5,509 nucleotides of DNA, from assembly GCA_017440425.1 (NCBI GenBank), contig JAFSHJ010000160.1, forward strand, positions 1 to 5,509, read 5' to 3'. Below, piece after piece: positions 1-5,509 of the stretch. The position numbers and the translations under genes are program-made. The notes beneath the pieces are model-generated. The model had not been told where the DNA came from. It saw only the letters and a program-made list of their open reading frames with translations, and ran no database searches. Origin of the DNA: Oscillospiraceae bacterium. Lineage in GTDB: Bacteria; Bacillota; Clostridia; Oscillospirales; Ruminococcaceae. Each line of letters opens with the position of its first letter. The stretch's first letter is position 1.

Positions 1-1
1 G

Positions 2-1798
2 AGTTTCCGTTTCCCGCAGATGAAGCGTATCGCCAACAGAGTTCTTGTCACCGGTGCAAACATGATCCAGTTCATGGGCGCTCCCTACACAATGCGTGGT
101 AACCACAAGACTCTGCCCGGTTACATCGGTGTACCCAATAACTACATGAGACCGGTATACAGACACTATCACGCATTCAACAAATATGTTGCAGGCGTTC
201 AGTATCTCTCCGCACAGACCAAGCCGGATTCCGATACTCTGGTATTTGCTCCAATCAGACAGATCACCCAGAACTGCAATCTGCTTCCCAGAAGAGAGAT
301 CGTATCCTACGACAGAACCCAGAGAATTTACGAAGACACCGTCAACTCCCTGCTCTATGAAGGCATTGGATTTGATATCTTCTCCGAAAACTTTGTGGAC
401 AACGTCACCGTTAAGGATGGCTACGTCGAAGCATTCGGTTACCGTTACGACAACGTAATTTTCCCGGATATGCACTATGTGAATAATGCCACCGCAGAGC
501 TCATCAAGAAGCTCAAGGCTAACAGCGTAAAGATGATCTTTGCTCACGCTATCCCCAGCCAGGTTTCCGAGACTGCAAAGGCTGTTGACTTTGAGTTTGA
601 GGGCAAGCCGGTTTGCGGATATGAGAACGAAGTTCTCGCTGACGGCAACACCTATCTTGTAAATCCCGTTGCATGGACCGAAAACAGAGCAGATTACCGC
701 AAGTTCCTCAAGAACGTTTCCGGTAAGGTTGCCCTCAACATCGAATCCGACGGCGTTGTTTACATCGCTCCCAGAAGCAACGATTACTGCAAGGTATACC
801 TCATCTGCAACGATGACAACAAGCTGGTCAAGACCACCTTTGATGCTGTTCCCGGCATGAGGATCTTCGATACCTACAGCTATGATGAGCTTTGCTACAC
901 CGCAAAGGACGGCAGAGTTACAGTTGCTCTTGAGCCCTATGAGATGATCGCTGTTATCTGCGGCGACGAGGCTGCAGAGGGTTGCACCTGCACAGGCTGC
1001 TGCGGCGCTGCTGTTGCAGAAGAGATCGCTCTCTCCGATAAGATGGGCTTTGCTCCCGAAGGCGGCAACATTCTGCCTCTCAAATATGAGATGTTTGACA
1101 AAGAGCGTCAGGAGTGGAGAAAGGGTTCCCATGTGGCTCTTCCCGCAAACGTGCGTCTCACCATCAACGAGCAGTATCAGCTGAGAAGCGAAGTTGTATT
1201 CGACTATGTTCCCGAAAAGGTATATCTCAACGCTGAACTCTACGGAGTATCCGATATACTCATCAACGGCAAACCCGTTGAGCCGGTTGTCAACACCAAC
1301 CGTTGGTCCGAGTGTGACTCCATCTGCGATATCACCGAATACATCAAAGCAGGTGTTAACACATTCGAATATACAGCTACCACCGATCCCACCCTCAACT
1401 GGGTAATGCCTCCCTACTTCTTCCTCACCGGCGACTTCGCTGTGAGTGCAGATGACAAGGTTATTGCTCCCGTTCACGAGATCGATCTGGCTTGTGGTTG
1501 GGAGAAGCAGGGCTTCCGCTACTTCAGCGGCACAGCTTGCTATACCACAAAGGCAAACATCGCTGCCGATTTCACAAAGGCTGAGGTTGCTGTTGAGTGC
1601 ACCGATTCCGTTGAAGTTTGGGTAAACGGCGAAAAGGCCGGCATCGTTCTTTGGGCTCCCAACAAGGTTGATGTTACAAGCCTCCTCAAGAAGGGCGAAA
1701 ACGATATCGAGATCCGTGTTACTTCCACACTCAGCAATATGCTTGATATTGCTATTGATACCGGACTCAAGGCTGCAAAGATCACCCTTTACAAATAA
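2..1798 (+). CDS. Large glycoside hydrolase, C-terminal portion (GH106 / alpha-L-rhamnosidase-like), 5' truncated
   Basis: The frame is open to the left edge (the codons before the Met at 20 read SFRFPQ), so the start lies outside the window; about 598 codons are visible. Residues are counted from that Met. The first ~80 residues (GANMIQF near 18, then a Tyr/Arg/His-rich stretch ending in a TLVFAPI strand) resemble the end of the catalytic barrel and following region of GH106-type enzymes. Residues ~105-180 (LLYEGIGFDIFS, then VIFPDMHYV) look like the Rossmann-like domain that follows it. Two beta-sandwich sugar-binding-type domains follow, at ~375-460 (INGKP near 415) and ~490-592 (GWEKQGFRYFSG near 493, VWVNGEKAG near 533, then VDVTSLLKKGEN). 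Such enzymes release sugars such as rhamnose from plant polysaccharides. The family is assigned by pattern memory only, catalytic residues cannot be checked, and other multidomain hydrolases with the same C-terminal layout are possible. An unusual cysteine cluster lies at residues 322-328. No signal peptide can be judged. A terminator follows directly. Confidence 0.75.
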   Translation, partial: SFRFPQMKRIANRVLVTGANMIQFMGAPYTMRGNHKTLPGYIGVPNNYMRPVYRHYHAFNKYVAGVQYLSAQTKPDSDTLVFAPIRQITQNCNLLPRREIVSYDRTQRIYEDTVNSLLYEGIGFDIFSENFVDNVTVKDGYVEAFGYRYDNVIFPDMHYVNNATAELIKKLKANSVKMIFAHAIPSQVSETAKAVDFEFEGKPVCGYENEVLADGNTYLVNPVAWTENRADYRKFLKNVSGKVALNIESDGVVYIAPRSNDYCKVYLICNDDNKLVKTTFDAVPGMRIFDTYSYDELCYTAKDGRVTVALEPYEMIAVICGDEAAEGCTCTGCCGAAVAEEIALSDKMGFAPEGGNILPLKYEMFDKERQEWRKGSHVALPANVRLTINEQYQLRSEVVFDYVPEKVYLNAELYGVSDILINGKPVEPVVNTNRWSECDSICDITEYIKAGVNTFEYTATTDPTLNWVMPPYFFLTGDFAVSADDKVIAPVHEIDLACGWEKQGFRYFSGTACYTTKANIAADFTKAEVAVECTDSVEVWVNGEKAGIVLWAPNKVDVTSLLKKGENDIEIRVTSTLSNMLDIAIDTGLKAAKITLYK

Positions 1799-1825
1799 GA
1801 GCGGTAAAACTGAAACATAAACTGC

Positions 1826-1858
1826 AAAATCCCCCGATTTTTAATCGGGGGATTTTTT
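1826..1858 (+). terminator. Intrinsic terminator of the glycoside hydrolase gene
   Basis: A perfect inverted repeat pairs 1826-1839 with 1843-1856 (14 bp, core CCCCCGATT/AATCGGGGG) around a TTT loop, and a run of six T covers 1853-1858. It starts 27 bases after the stop codon at 1796-1798, which is typical for a Rho-independent terminator. On the minus strand the flanking T-run has only four bases, so it would stop leftward transcription less well. Confidence 0.93.
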
Positions 1859-2039
1859 ATATTGTGACTGCATTGAAAAACACGCAGCCCGTTGTTTAGC
1901 ATATACTATGCCGCCGCCGCGCAGGCAACTGCGCTTGCTCACGGTGACGGGGCACCGCGAGCCGCCCGTGATGCAACACGGGCGGGCGGCGGCAGTTTTG
2001 TCAGAAACTGCGGGCTGCGGCGGATGGGAACGGTAAAAG
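1859..2039. other. Intergenic region between convergent genes
   Basis: This stretch separates the glycoside hydrolase terminator from the last phage tail gene. I see no credible gene in it: the open frame over part of it on the plus strand has low-complexity Ala/Arg/Gly composition, lacks a ribosome binding site and runs into the opposing gene. Apart from the folded element described separately, it holds an AT-rich spacer at 1859-1882 and about 20 bases (2020-2039) before the tail gene's stop codon. Confidence 0.7.
1883..2019 (-). ncRNA. Candidate structured RNA or folded intergenic element, family unknown
   Basis: This GC-rich, gene-free stretch folds almost completely by perfect complementarity. 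An outer 9-bp stem pairs 1883-1891 (CGCAGCCCG) with 2011-2019 (CGGGCTGCG). Inside it lie five hairpins: 1899-1903/1907-1911 (GCATA/TATGC); 1919-1924/1929-1934 (GCGCAG/CTGCGC, loop GCAA); 1937-1940/1959-1962 with inner 1942-1946/1953-1957 (CGGTG/CACCG); 1962-1970/1977-1985 (CCGCCCGTG/CACGGGCGG); and 1992-1998/2005-2011 (GCAGTTT/AAACTGC). Neighbouring helices share only single bases (1962 and 2011). The minus strand is favoured because the 3' arm of the outer stem is followed on that strand by TG and five T (1880-1876), and because the phage genes point this way. On the plus strand the GCAA loop would be a GNRA tetraloop, so orientation is not settled. It could be a 3'-UTR structure or terminator, an independent RNA, or a DNA-level palindromic repeat. 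Confidence 0.4.
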
Positions 2040-2483
2040 TCAGCTTTCTGCAGCGACGAAATATTGACCGATCAGCTCGTGAGGCAAAAACTGAAGGATA
2101 ACGGTCGAGCCGTCAGCCTCACCGACGCGTGAGCAGAGATAAATGCCGCCGTCTTCGGAGTCAAGATAGTACAAGCCGTAGATATATTCCATGCCTCGGG
2201 AAGCGGGGATGGGGTCTTGGAGAGTGCCGTCGTGTTCGGGATCTATAACAGTCCAAAGAGCAGGGGAGAGATCGGGCTCCCAGCCGGGCTGAGATGTGTG
2301 AGACTGACGGCATTTGTAGAGCTTGCCGCAGTATTGGCGGCGGTCGTTTTCGAGGTAGAGCGTGTTAAGTTTCCAGGGCTTGAAAAGTGAAGGATATTTT
2401 GCGGCTTTGGAGTCTGCCGCAGAAGCAGCAAAATCCATCATTGCCGCACGAAGCTGGCGCAGCGCATCAAGTTTGTTGGTCAA
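2040..2483 (-). CDS. Phage tail-associated protein with CBM5/12-like carbohydrate-binding module
   Basis: This 147-aa protein is the last gene of the tail cassette. Residues 1-30 are an Ala-rich helix. Residues 36-80 have the aromatic pattern of a small chitin-binding/CBM5/12-like fold: W37, Y43, Y55-x-C, a HTS at 62-64, G67-W68-x-P and ALW at 75-77. In that family, exposed aromatics stack on sugars. The remainder (PIPASRGMEYIYGLYYLD at 91-108, then YLC and LPHELIGQYF) is, from memory, a conserved tail found with this module in proteins of gut Clostridia phages. Translation appears to start at a TTG (2483-2481), three bases after the stop of the preceding gene, with GGAGG eight bases upstream; M15 or M16 are less likely starts. 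The likely role is tail-tip binding to cell-wall or surface glycans. This is inferred from module type and gene order, and no specific ligand can be named. Confidence 0.85.
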   Translation of the reverse strand: MTNKLDALRQLRAAMMDFAASAADSKAAKYPSLFKPWKLNTLYLENDRRQYCGKLYKCRQSHTSQPGWEPDLSPALWTVIDPEHDGTLQDPIPASRGMEYIYGLYYLDSEDGGIYLCSRVGEADGSTVILQFLPHELIGQYFVAAES

Positions 2484-2497
2484 ATGTCATTCCTCCA
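2484..2497 (-). promoter_or_regulatory. Ribosome binding site deciding a TTG start
   Basis: On the minus strand GGAGG (2497-2493) lies eight bases before TTG (2483-2481). An ATG at 2490-2488 overlaps the TGA of the preceding gene in the usual ATGA manner, but it is out of frame with the 147-aa protein, sits too close to GGAGG, and stops after seven codons. The TTG is the only plausible start upstream of M15, because the in-frame stop lies at 2489-2487. Confidence 0.7.
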
Positions 2498-2744
2498 ATC
2501 CGGCAAGAGCGGAAAGCTCCGCTTCAAGTTGAGTGAGTCTGTCAGAATCGGAGGGAATGGTTTCAACAGCAACGCCGTTGCGGTAAAAAATGCCATTCTC
2601 AAAGGTGTCTCCGATCTCTGCAGCGCAAAGTGAGCAGTCATAGATGGTGTAGCCGATGGGAAGGCGTATGGCAAGGCCTCTGTCGGCGTATTCGATAATG
2701 TTTTCCACCTCGTTGGTGGTAATGTTGATAACAGCTTTTCTCAT
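2487..2744 (-). CDS. Small phage tail-associated protein (85 aa), function unknown
   Basis: An 85-aa protein lies between the glycine-rich protein and the carbohydrate-binding protein. The ATG at 2744 is preceded by AGGAGG with a five-base spacer. Residues 1-57 form a short beta-rich domain (KAVINITTNEVENIIEY, then LPIGYTIYDC and IGDTFENGIFY). It resembles the small XkdW-like or tail-fibre-assembly-like proteins often encoded just after tail fibres; this resemblance is in general pattern only. Residues 67-80 form a short heptad-like helix (RLTQLEAELSAL) that may oligomerise or contact a fibre. Two cysteines lie at 37 and 40. Its stop is separated from the next gene's TTG by three bases, indicating translational coupling. 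A fibre chaperone or minor tail component is plausible but unproven. Confidence 0.8.
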   Translation of the reverse strand: MRKAVINITTNEVENIIEYADRGLAIRLPIGYTIYDCSLCAAEIGDTFENGIFYRNGVAVETIPSDSDRLTQLEAELSALAGLEE

Positions 2745-2765
2745 TTTGTCCTCCTAAAAAACAGA

Positions 2766-3506
2766 TTAATATCCCCAGCGAACAATTACGATGCCGGAGC
2801 CGCCGCGGGCGCCATCCACATATGTGGTCTCGGTCGCACCGCTGTTGGAAGAGGTGTTGTAGGCGGCCGCACCGCCACCGCCGGAACCGGTGTTTGCCGC
2901 AGCATCGATGCCGCCGTTTCCACCGCCGAGAGTACCGCCTTTTCCTGCGGTGGTGACGGTGTAACCGTTCCAGTAAATGGAGGCCTCACCACCGCCACCA
3001 CCGGCACCAAACTGTTTGAAAAACACTCCTTCGGTTTCGTCGAAGGGATAGGATGTGCCGTCTTTGCCGTTGGTCGCGGTGTTATAAACGGTGTTGGCAT
3101 AAAGCCTTCCGCCGGTTCCGCCGTTGGCAGTGATAGAATTATATTGAGTGGATGTGTCAAAAGCAGAGGATTTGTTGGACCTTGAGGTGGATGAACAGGC
3201 AGCGGCAACGGTTATGGTGTAGGAAGTCTCTTCCACATCAAGTTGGTAGAGAGTGAGACCGACAGCACCGCTGCCGCCTTTTCCGCCCTGAACACTTTCG
3301 TTCAAAGCAGAGGATTTAGCTCCAGCCAACCCGGAACCGAGAATAAAAACATCGATCTTACCGGGCTTGGAGAAGGTCAGCGTGCCGCTGGAATAGCATT
3401 CCATGTAGCCACAGCTTTCGTTTCCGAAAACCGCATGGCTTCCGGAAAAAACAGGGATGGCAAAATCGGAGCGAGGCTTGCCGCCATAGGTAATGTTGAA
3501 TACCAT
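2766..3506 (-). CDS. Glycine-rich phage tail / receptor-binding-type protein
   Basis: This 246-aa protein begins 4 bases after the preceding gene's stop; a modest GGGGTG-like ribosome binding site lies within that gene's end. Residues 34-60 (YMECYSSGTLTFS, then KIDVFILGSGLAG) form the beta-strand opening typical of glycine-rich tail proteins. Glycine runs occur at 75-80, 129-133, 168-173, 189-199 and 207-212. The C-terminus, GGSGIVIVRWGY, is a characteristic ending of this class (Gly_rich-type domain). In related phage proteins the glycine-rich loops are thought to form polyglycine-helix bundles at the fibre tip that contact the host surface. Where I would expect another glycine run after the VDVFILG-like strand, this protein has SGLAGAKSS. 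Placement after a baseplate-type protein and before a small accessory protein fits a fibre or tip adhesin. Class assignment is fairly confident; the receptor is unknown. Confidence 0.85.
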   Translation of the reverse strand: MVFNITYGGKPRSDFAIPVFSGSHAVFGNESCGYMECYSSGTLTFSKPGKIDVFILGSGLAGAKSSALNESVQGGKGGSGAVGLTLYQLDVEETSYTITVAAACSSTSRSNKSSAFDTSTQYNSITANGGTGGRLYANTVYNTATNGKDGTSYPFDETEGVFFKQFGAGGGGGEASIYWNGYTVTTAGKGGTLGGGNGGIDAAANTGSGGGGAAAYNTSSNSGATETTYVDGARGGSGIVIVRWGY

Positions 3507-3510
3507 CCGC

Positions 3511-4293
3511 TCACCCCACGATCAGTACATTGGCAAAGACCGTGTCCGAGGGGAGAGAATAAAGCGCCTTGAAGGTTACGGTGCCGTTGGATTGAGCTGA
3601 TGCGTAACAGCCGCACTCCAACCAAAGAGCCATACTTTCAGCGGCGGCAGAGACAACAATGTTGTTGGAATCAGTAACTCCGCTCACCGTTTTTGTGACG
3701 GAATAAGGTGCGGAAGTGCCCTCCCATTCATCCGCAGCAACGGAGACAATGGCAGTATCAGCCTCCAGCGTTCCTATGCTGCTGACGAAACCGCAAAACT
3801 GCTTGTTGTGGCGCAGGTCACGGATGCGCTCGGCAGAAATTTCTGAAGATGCAGCGGGAATTTCAATTTCGGCAATGCCAAGCTCCCATATACCGAGGCT
3901 GAGGTCGCGGGTTAGTTCGGCAGGAGTATAGCCGACGGAGCTGTATTCGCCCTGCAGAACGGCAAGACGTATATCGCGGTTGTTGAGATCCAATCTGAGG
4001 ACGATGCGGTCAATTCGTCCGCGGTTGCTGTCCGCAGAAATGAGTGAAAGTGTTTCGGATTGTTCGGCCCAGCCGAATCTTCCGCGAATGAGACAGCGTC
4101 CCGCCGCAACATTCACAGACATTCCTCCAGCAGGTGCAACAGCAAAGCCGTTTGCGGGAGTGGGATAGATGCCGTCATCCAAAAAAGATTCGAAAAATTC
4201 CGAAAAGAATTCGGCATTTTCCGCTCTGTCATATCTGGGCAGACCGTTGCCGTCGTATCCGATTATTTGCGCATCAAAAAATCCGTATCGCAT
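3511..4293 (-). CDS. Phage baseplate / tail-fibre structural protein (BppU-like position)
   Basis: This 260-aa protein has an ATG at 4293 preceded by AGGAGG with a six-base spacer. Residues 1-45 contain an aromatic, acidic helix (AEFFSEFFESFLDDGIY). Residues 48-165 match the conserved part of tail proteins in Firmicute prophages: NGFAVAPAGGMSVNVAAGRCLIRG near 48-71, RGRIDRIVLRLDLNNRDIRL at 91-110, and a WELGIAEIEIPA stretch leading to IRDLR at 157-161. From about residue 175 a separate beta domain follows, containing PYSVTKTVSGVTDSNNIVVS and ending in NVLIVG. This type of C-terminal module is, from memory, common at the ends of gut phage tail fibres. It would act in the baseplate or tail tip, linking the Gp37-like protein to the adhesins. 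The name is based on motif and position, and the exact structural role is inferred. Confidence 0.85.
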   Translation of the reverse strand: MRYGFFDAQIIGYDGNGLPRYDRAENAEFFSEFFESFLDDGIYPTPANGFAVAPAGGMSVNVAAGRCLIRGRFGWAEQSETLSLISADSNRGRIDRIVLRLDLNNRDIRLAVLQGEYSSVGYTPAELTRDLSLGIWELGIAEIEIPAASSEISAERIRDLRHNKQFCGFVSSIGTLEADTAIVSVAADEWEGTSAPYSVTKTVSGVTDSNNIVVSAAAESMALWLECGCYASAQSNGTVTFKALYSLPSDTVFANVLIVG

Positions 4294-4341
4294 ATGGTTC
4301 CTCCTTTTTGTAAAATTAAGCTATTGTAATTGATAAATATT

Positions 4342-5430
4342 TCAGGTGTTGAGTGTGCTTGCGGAAAAACTTATAGACACGACAGGGTCGGCAGAAACAG
4401 CGCCGTCGGTCAGGCTGCTGTCAAAAAATTCGCGTATCTCAAGAATTCTTCCGCGGGAGATAATGCTGTGAGTGTTGTCGATATATTCGCACAGATCACC
4501 AAGGTCAAAATCACGGCGATAAACAAGCGAACCACCGTTCTGCACCGAGCCTTTCACCGAATCGGTGACGGAATATTCGGCAAGAAGCTCCGAACCGCGC
4601 TGCAAAAGAAGCTTTTTGAATTCGGTGAGGCTCATCAAAACACCGTTGGAGCGCTGTTTTACGGATGTGGCATTCACAAAAAGCTCACGGCGCACATCAC
4701 CGTCGCGGATATGGTCAAGTTCAAGCAGTATTTCGCTGTCATCTGCCGCCACTCCGTAGATGTAGGCGAAGTTTTTGTGCCGTGTAGAGCTTTTTTGATA
4801 ACGGGCAGAGTTGATATTTTCAAAATTATCGGAAAATATGGCCCAGGAATTTTCGGTTTGGTCGGTGGTACGGTCAAGTCCGCGGCAGATGCTTACAGTA
4901 ACGGTGTTGGTTTGGTAATCGAGAGCAGCTTTGATAAAAAGCTCCTGGTCAACACAAATGCTGTGGACGGCGGTGAGCAGATTGTCGCCCATAAACTGAA
5001 CTGCGGTCTCTCCTCCGACATTGTTGGCGTCTCCAAGCACCAAGGCCGGAATTCCGCGGCCGGCTGCTGTGTCTGATATGGCATTTGATGCTATAAGCTC
5101 ACGGATAACGGTTTCCGCATTTCCGCTGAGCTGAACGGCAGTGGGGATAACACGGCTTGAAAGCAGCGCCTCCAACGTTCTGCCGGAGGCACAGACGGTA
5201 ACAATGTTTTGTTTGTATTCAAGTGTGACCGATTCTATCAGAGCGGTCTCCGCCGTATCGGCACGGTAGATGAAACTGCCGTTTCGCAAATCAGAGAGTC
5301 GGTCGCTGCCTTGAATGGTAAGGGTGAATTCTCCGCAGGTATAGCAGCGGCGTATCCATTCGAGCGTTGTGAAACCGTCGATCAGACCGATTATTTCAAA
5401 GTTTTGGTCGAGAATATAGAGTTCTGTCAT
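4342..5430 (-). CDS. Siphovirus ReqiPepy6 Gp37-like tail protein
   Basis: This 362-aa protein matches the Gp37-like siphovirus tail family (PF14594) along its length. It has an N-terminal MTELYILDQNFEIIGLIDGF opening, GRTLEALLSSRVI at 83-95, FSDNFENI at 199-206, KNFAYIYG at 219-226, the RREL motif at 248-251, DFDLGD at 307-312 and RGRILEIREF at 326-335. Its length suits the family. The start is supported by GGAGGT five bases upstream of the ATG. Family members are encoded after the distal tail protein and before fibre genes, and are thought to form part of the tail hub or tip. The next gene starts 48 bases downstream, with no terminator in the gap, so the five genes are probably co-transcribed. 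No promoter is visible upstream, so transcription most likely enters from beyond the right edge. Confidence 0.9.
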   Translation of the reverse strand: MTELYILDQNFEIIGLIDGFTTLEWIRRCYTCGEFTLTIQGSDRLSDLRNGSFIYRADTAETALIESVTLEYKQNIVTVCASGRTLEALLSSRVIPTAVQLSGNAETVIRELIASNAISDTAAGRGIPALVLGDANNVGGETAVQFMGDNLLTAVHSICVDQELFIKAALDYQTNTVTVSICRGLDRTTDQTENSWAIFSDNFENINSARYQKSSTRHKNFAYIYGVAADDSEILLELDHIRDGDVRRELFVNATSVKQRSNGVLMSLTEFKKLLLQRGSELLAEYSVTDSVKGSVQNGGSLVYRRDFDLGDLCEYIDNTHSIISRGRILEIREFFDSSLTDGAVSADPVVSISFSASTLNT

Positions 5431-5442
5431 ATTGTACCTCCA

Positions 5443-5509
5443 AAGTTGTCGGTATCAGGTGTATGTGCGCAGTGCCCAAACTGCCGCCCCGCCCGTCCGT
5501 GACAAACAC
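5443..5509 (-). other. Region upstream of the tail cassette; possible end of an upstream gene, with inverted partial repeat
   Basis: On the minus strand all three frames are open from the window edge. One stops at 5457-5455 and reads GGAAVWALRTYT at its end. One stops at 5429-5427, overlapping the Gp37-like ATG as ATGA. The third overlaps that gene by 35 bases. I cannot decide which, if any, is the end of a preceding tail gene (a distal tail protein would be expected). The same bases also form a hairpin, 5469-5473/5480-5484 (GCAGT/ACTGC), and resemble the folded element near 1979-2011 in inverted orientation. Confidence 0.3.
5478..5496 (-). repeat. Inverted partial match to the GC-rich element at 1979-1998
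   Basis: Read on the minus strand, these bases give ACGGGCGGG followed by GCGGCAGTTT. The plus strand at 1979-1999 has the same two blocks with a CG inserted between them. In both places the shared blocks lead into a small hairpin with a GCAGT...ACTGC core. The match is short and made of GC-rich sequence, so chance similarity is possible, but the joint sequence and hairpin resemblance suggests a related element cut by the window edge. Confidence 0.35.

Noticed and set aside
1826..1858. Bidirectional terminator shared by both convergent genes
   Set aside because: The minus-strand side has only four T after the stem, and another candidate stop for leftward transcription lies nearer the tail genes.
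1873..1907. Possible plus-strand promoter (TTGAAA at 1873-1878 and TATACT at 1902-1907) driving the structured element
   Set aside because: The spacer is 23 bases, too long for a sigma-70-type promoter, no better -35 lies at normal spacing, and the -10-like bases are part of a small palindrome. The start would also cut into the element.
1892..2101. 69-codon plus-strand frame across the intergenic region
   Set aside because: It is low-complexity Ala/Arg/Gly, lacks a ribosome binding site, covers the folded element and overlaps the end of the opposing tail gene.
2860..3010. CCGCCACCG-like repeats
   Set aside because: They are glycine codon runs of the glycine-rich protein, not an independent repeat or CRISPR array; spacing is irregular.
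2766..3506. Diversity-generating retroelement target in the glycine-rich tail gene with the downstream hairpins as its initiation site
   Set aside because: The C-terminus is glycine-rich rather than the usual C-type lectin fold, no template repeat or reverse transcriptase is present, and two genes separate it from the hairpins.
4330..5076. 248-codon open frame on the plus strand opposite the Gp37-like gene
   Set aside because: It is antisense to a confidently recognised protein family member, has no convincing ribosome binding site, and its translation resembles no family I know; it is a shadow frame.

Overview
The window looks like DNA of a gut-type Firmicute (Clostridia, Oscillospiraceae-like) of medium GC content. 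This is inferred from strong AGGAGG-type ribosome binding sites, a large carbohydrate-active enzyme, and a set of tail proteins typical of siphophages and prophages of gut Clostridia. No rRNA, tRNA, integrase or other marker is present, so the taxonomy is tentative.

Left part (1-1858, + strand): the 3' portion of a large glycoside hydrolase gene, open through the left edge. It resembles the C-terminal half of GH106-type (alpha-L-rhamnosidase-like) enzymes and ends in beta-sandwich sugar-binding domains. A strong intrinsic terminator follows the stop codon.

Middle (1859-2039): a gene-free, GC-rich stretch. Bases 1883-2019 can fold into five consecutive hairpins enclosed by a perfect 9-bp long-range stem, and a minus-strand U-tract follows directly. 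It matches no RNA or repeat family that I recognise and is the most interesting non-coding item here.

Right part (2040-5430, - strand): five tightly spaced, co-directional phage tail-tip genes. In transcription order they are a siphovirus Gp37-like tail protein, a baseplate/receptor-binding-type protein, a glycine-rich tail protein, a small 85-aa tail-associated protein, and a 147-aa protein with a CBM5/12-like carbohydrate-binding module. Together they would form the host-contacting end of a tail. No capsid, terminase, tape-measure, holin or lysin gene is visible. The cassette converges on the glycoside hydrolase gene, so this is either the edge of a prophage or a remnant.

Right edge (5443-5509): GC-rich sequence partly matching, in inverted orientation, the 3' part of the middle element. 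The tail cassette may therefore be bracketed by related sequences, although this stretch may instead encode the end of an upstream phage gene.
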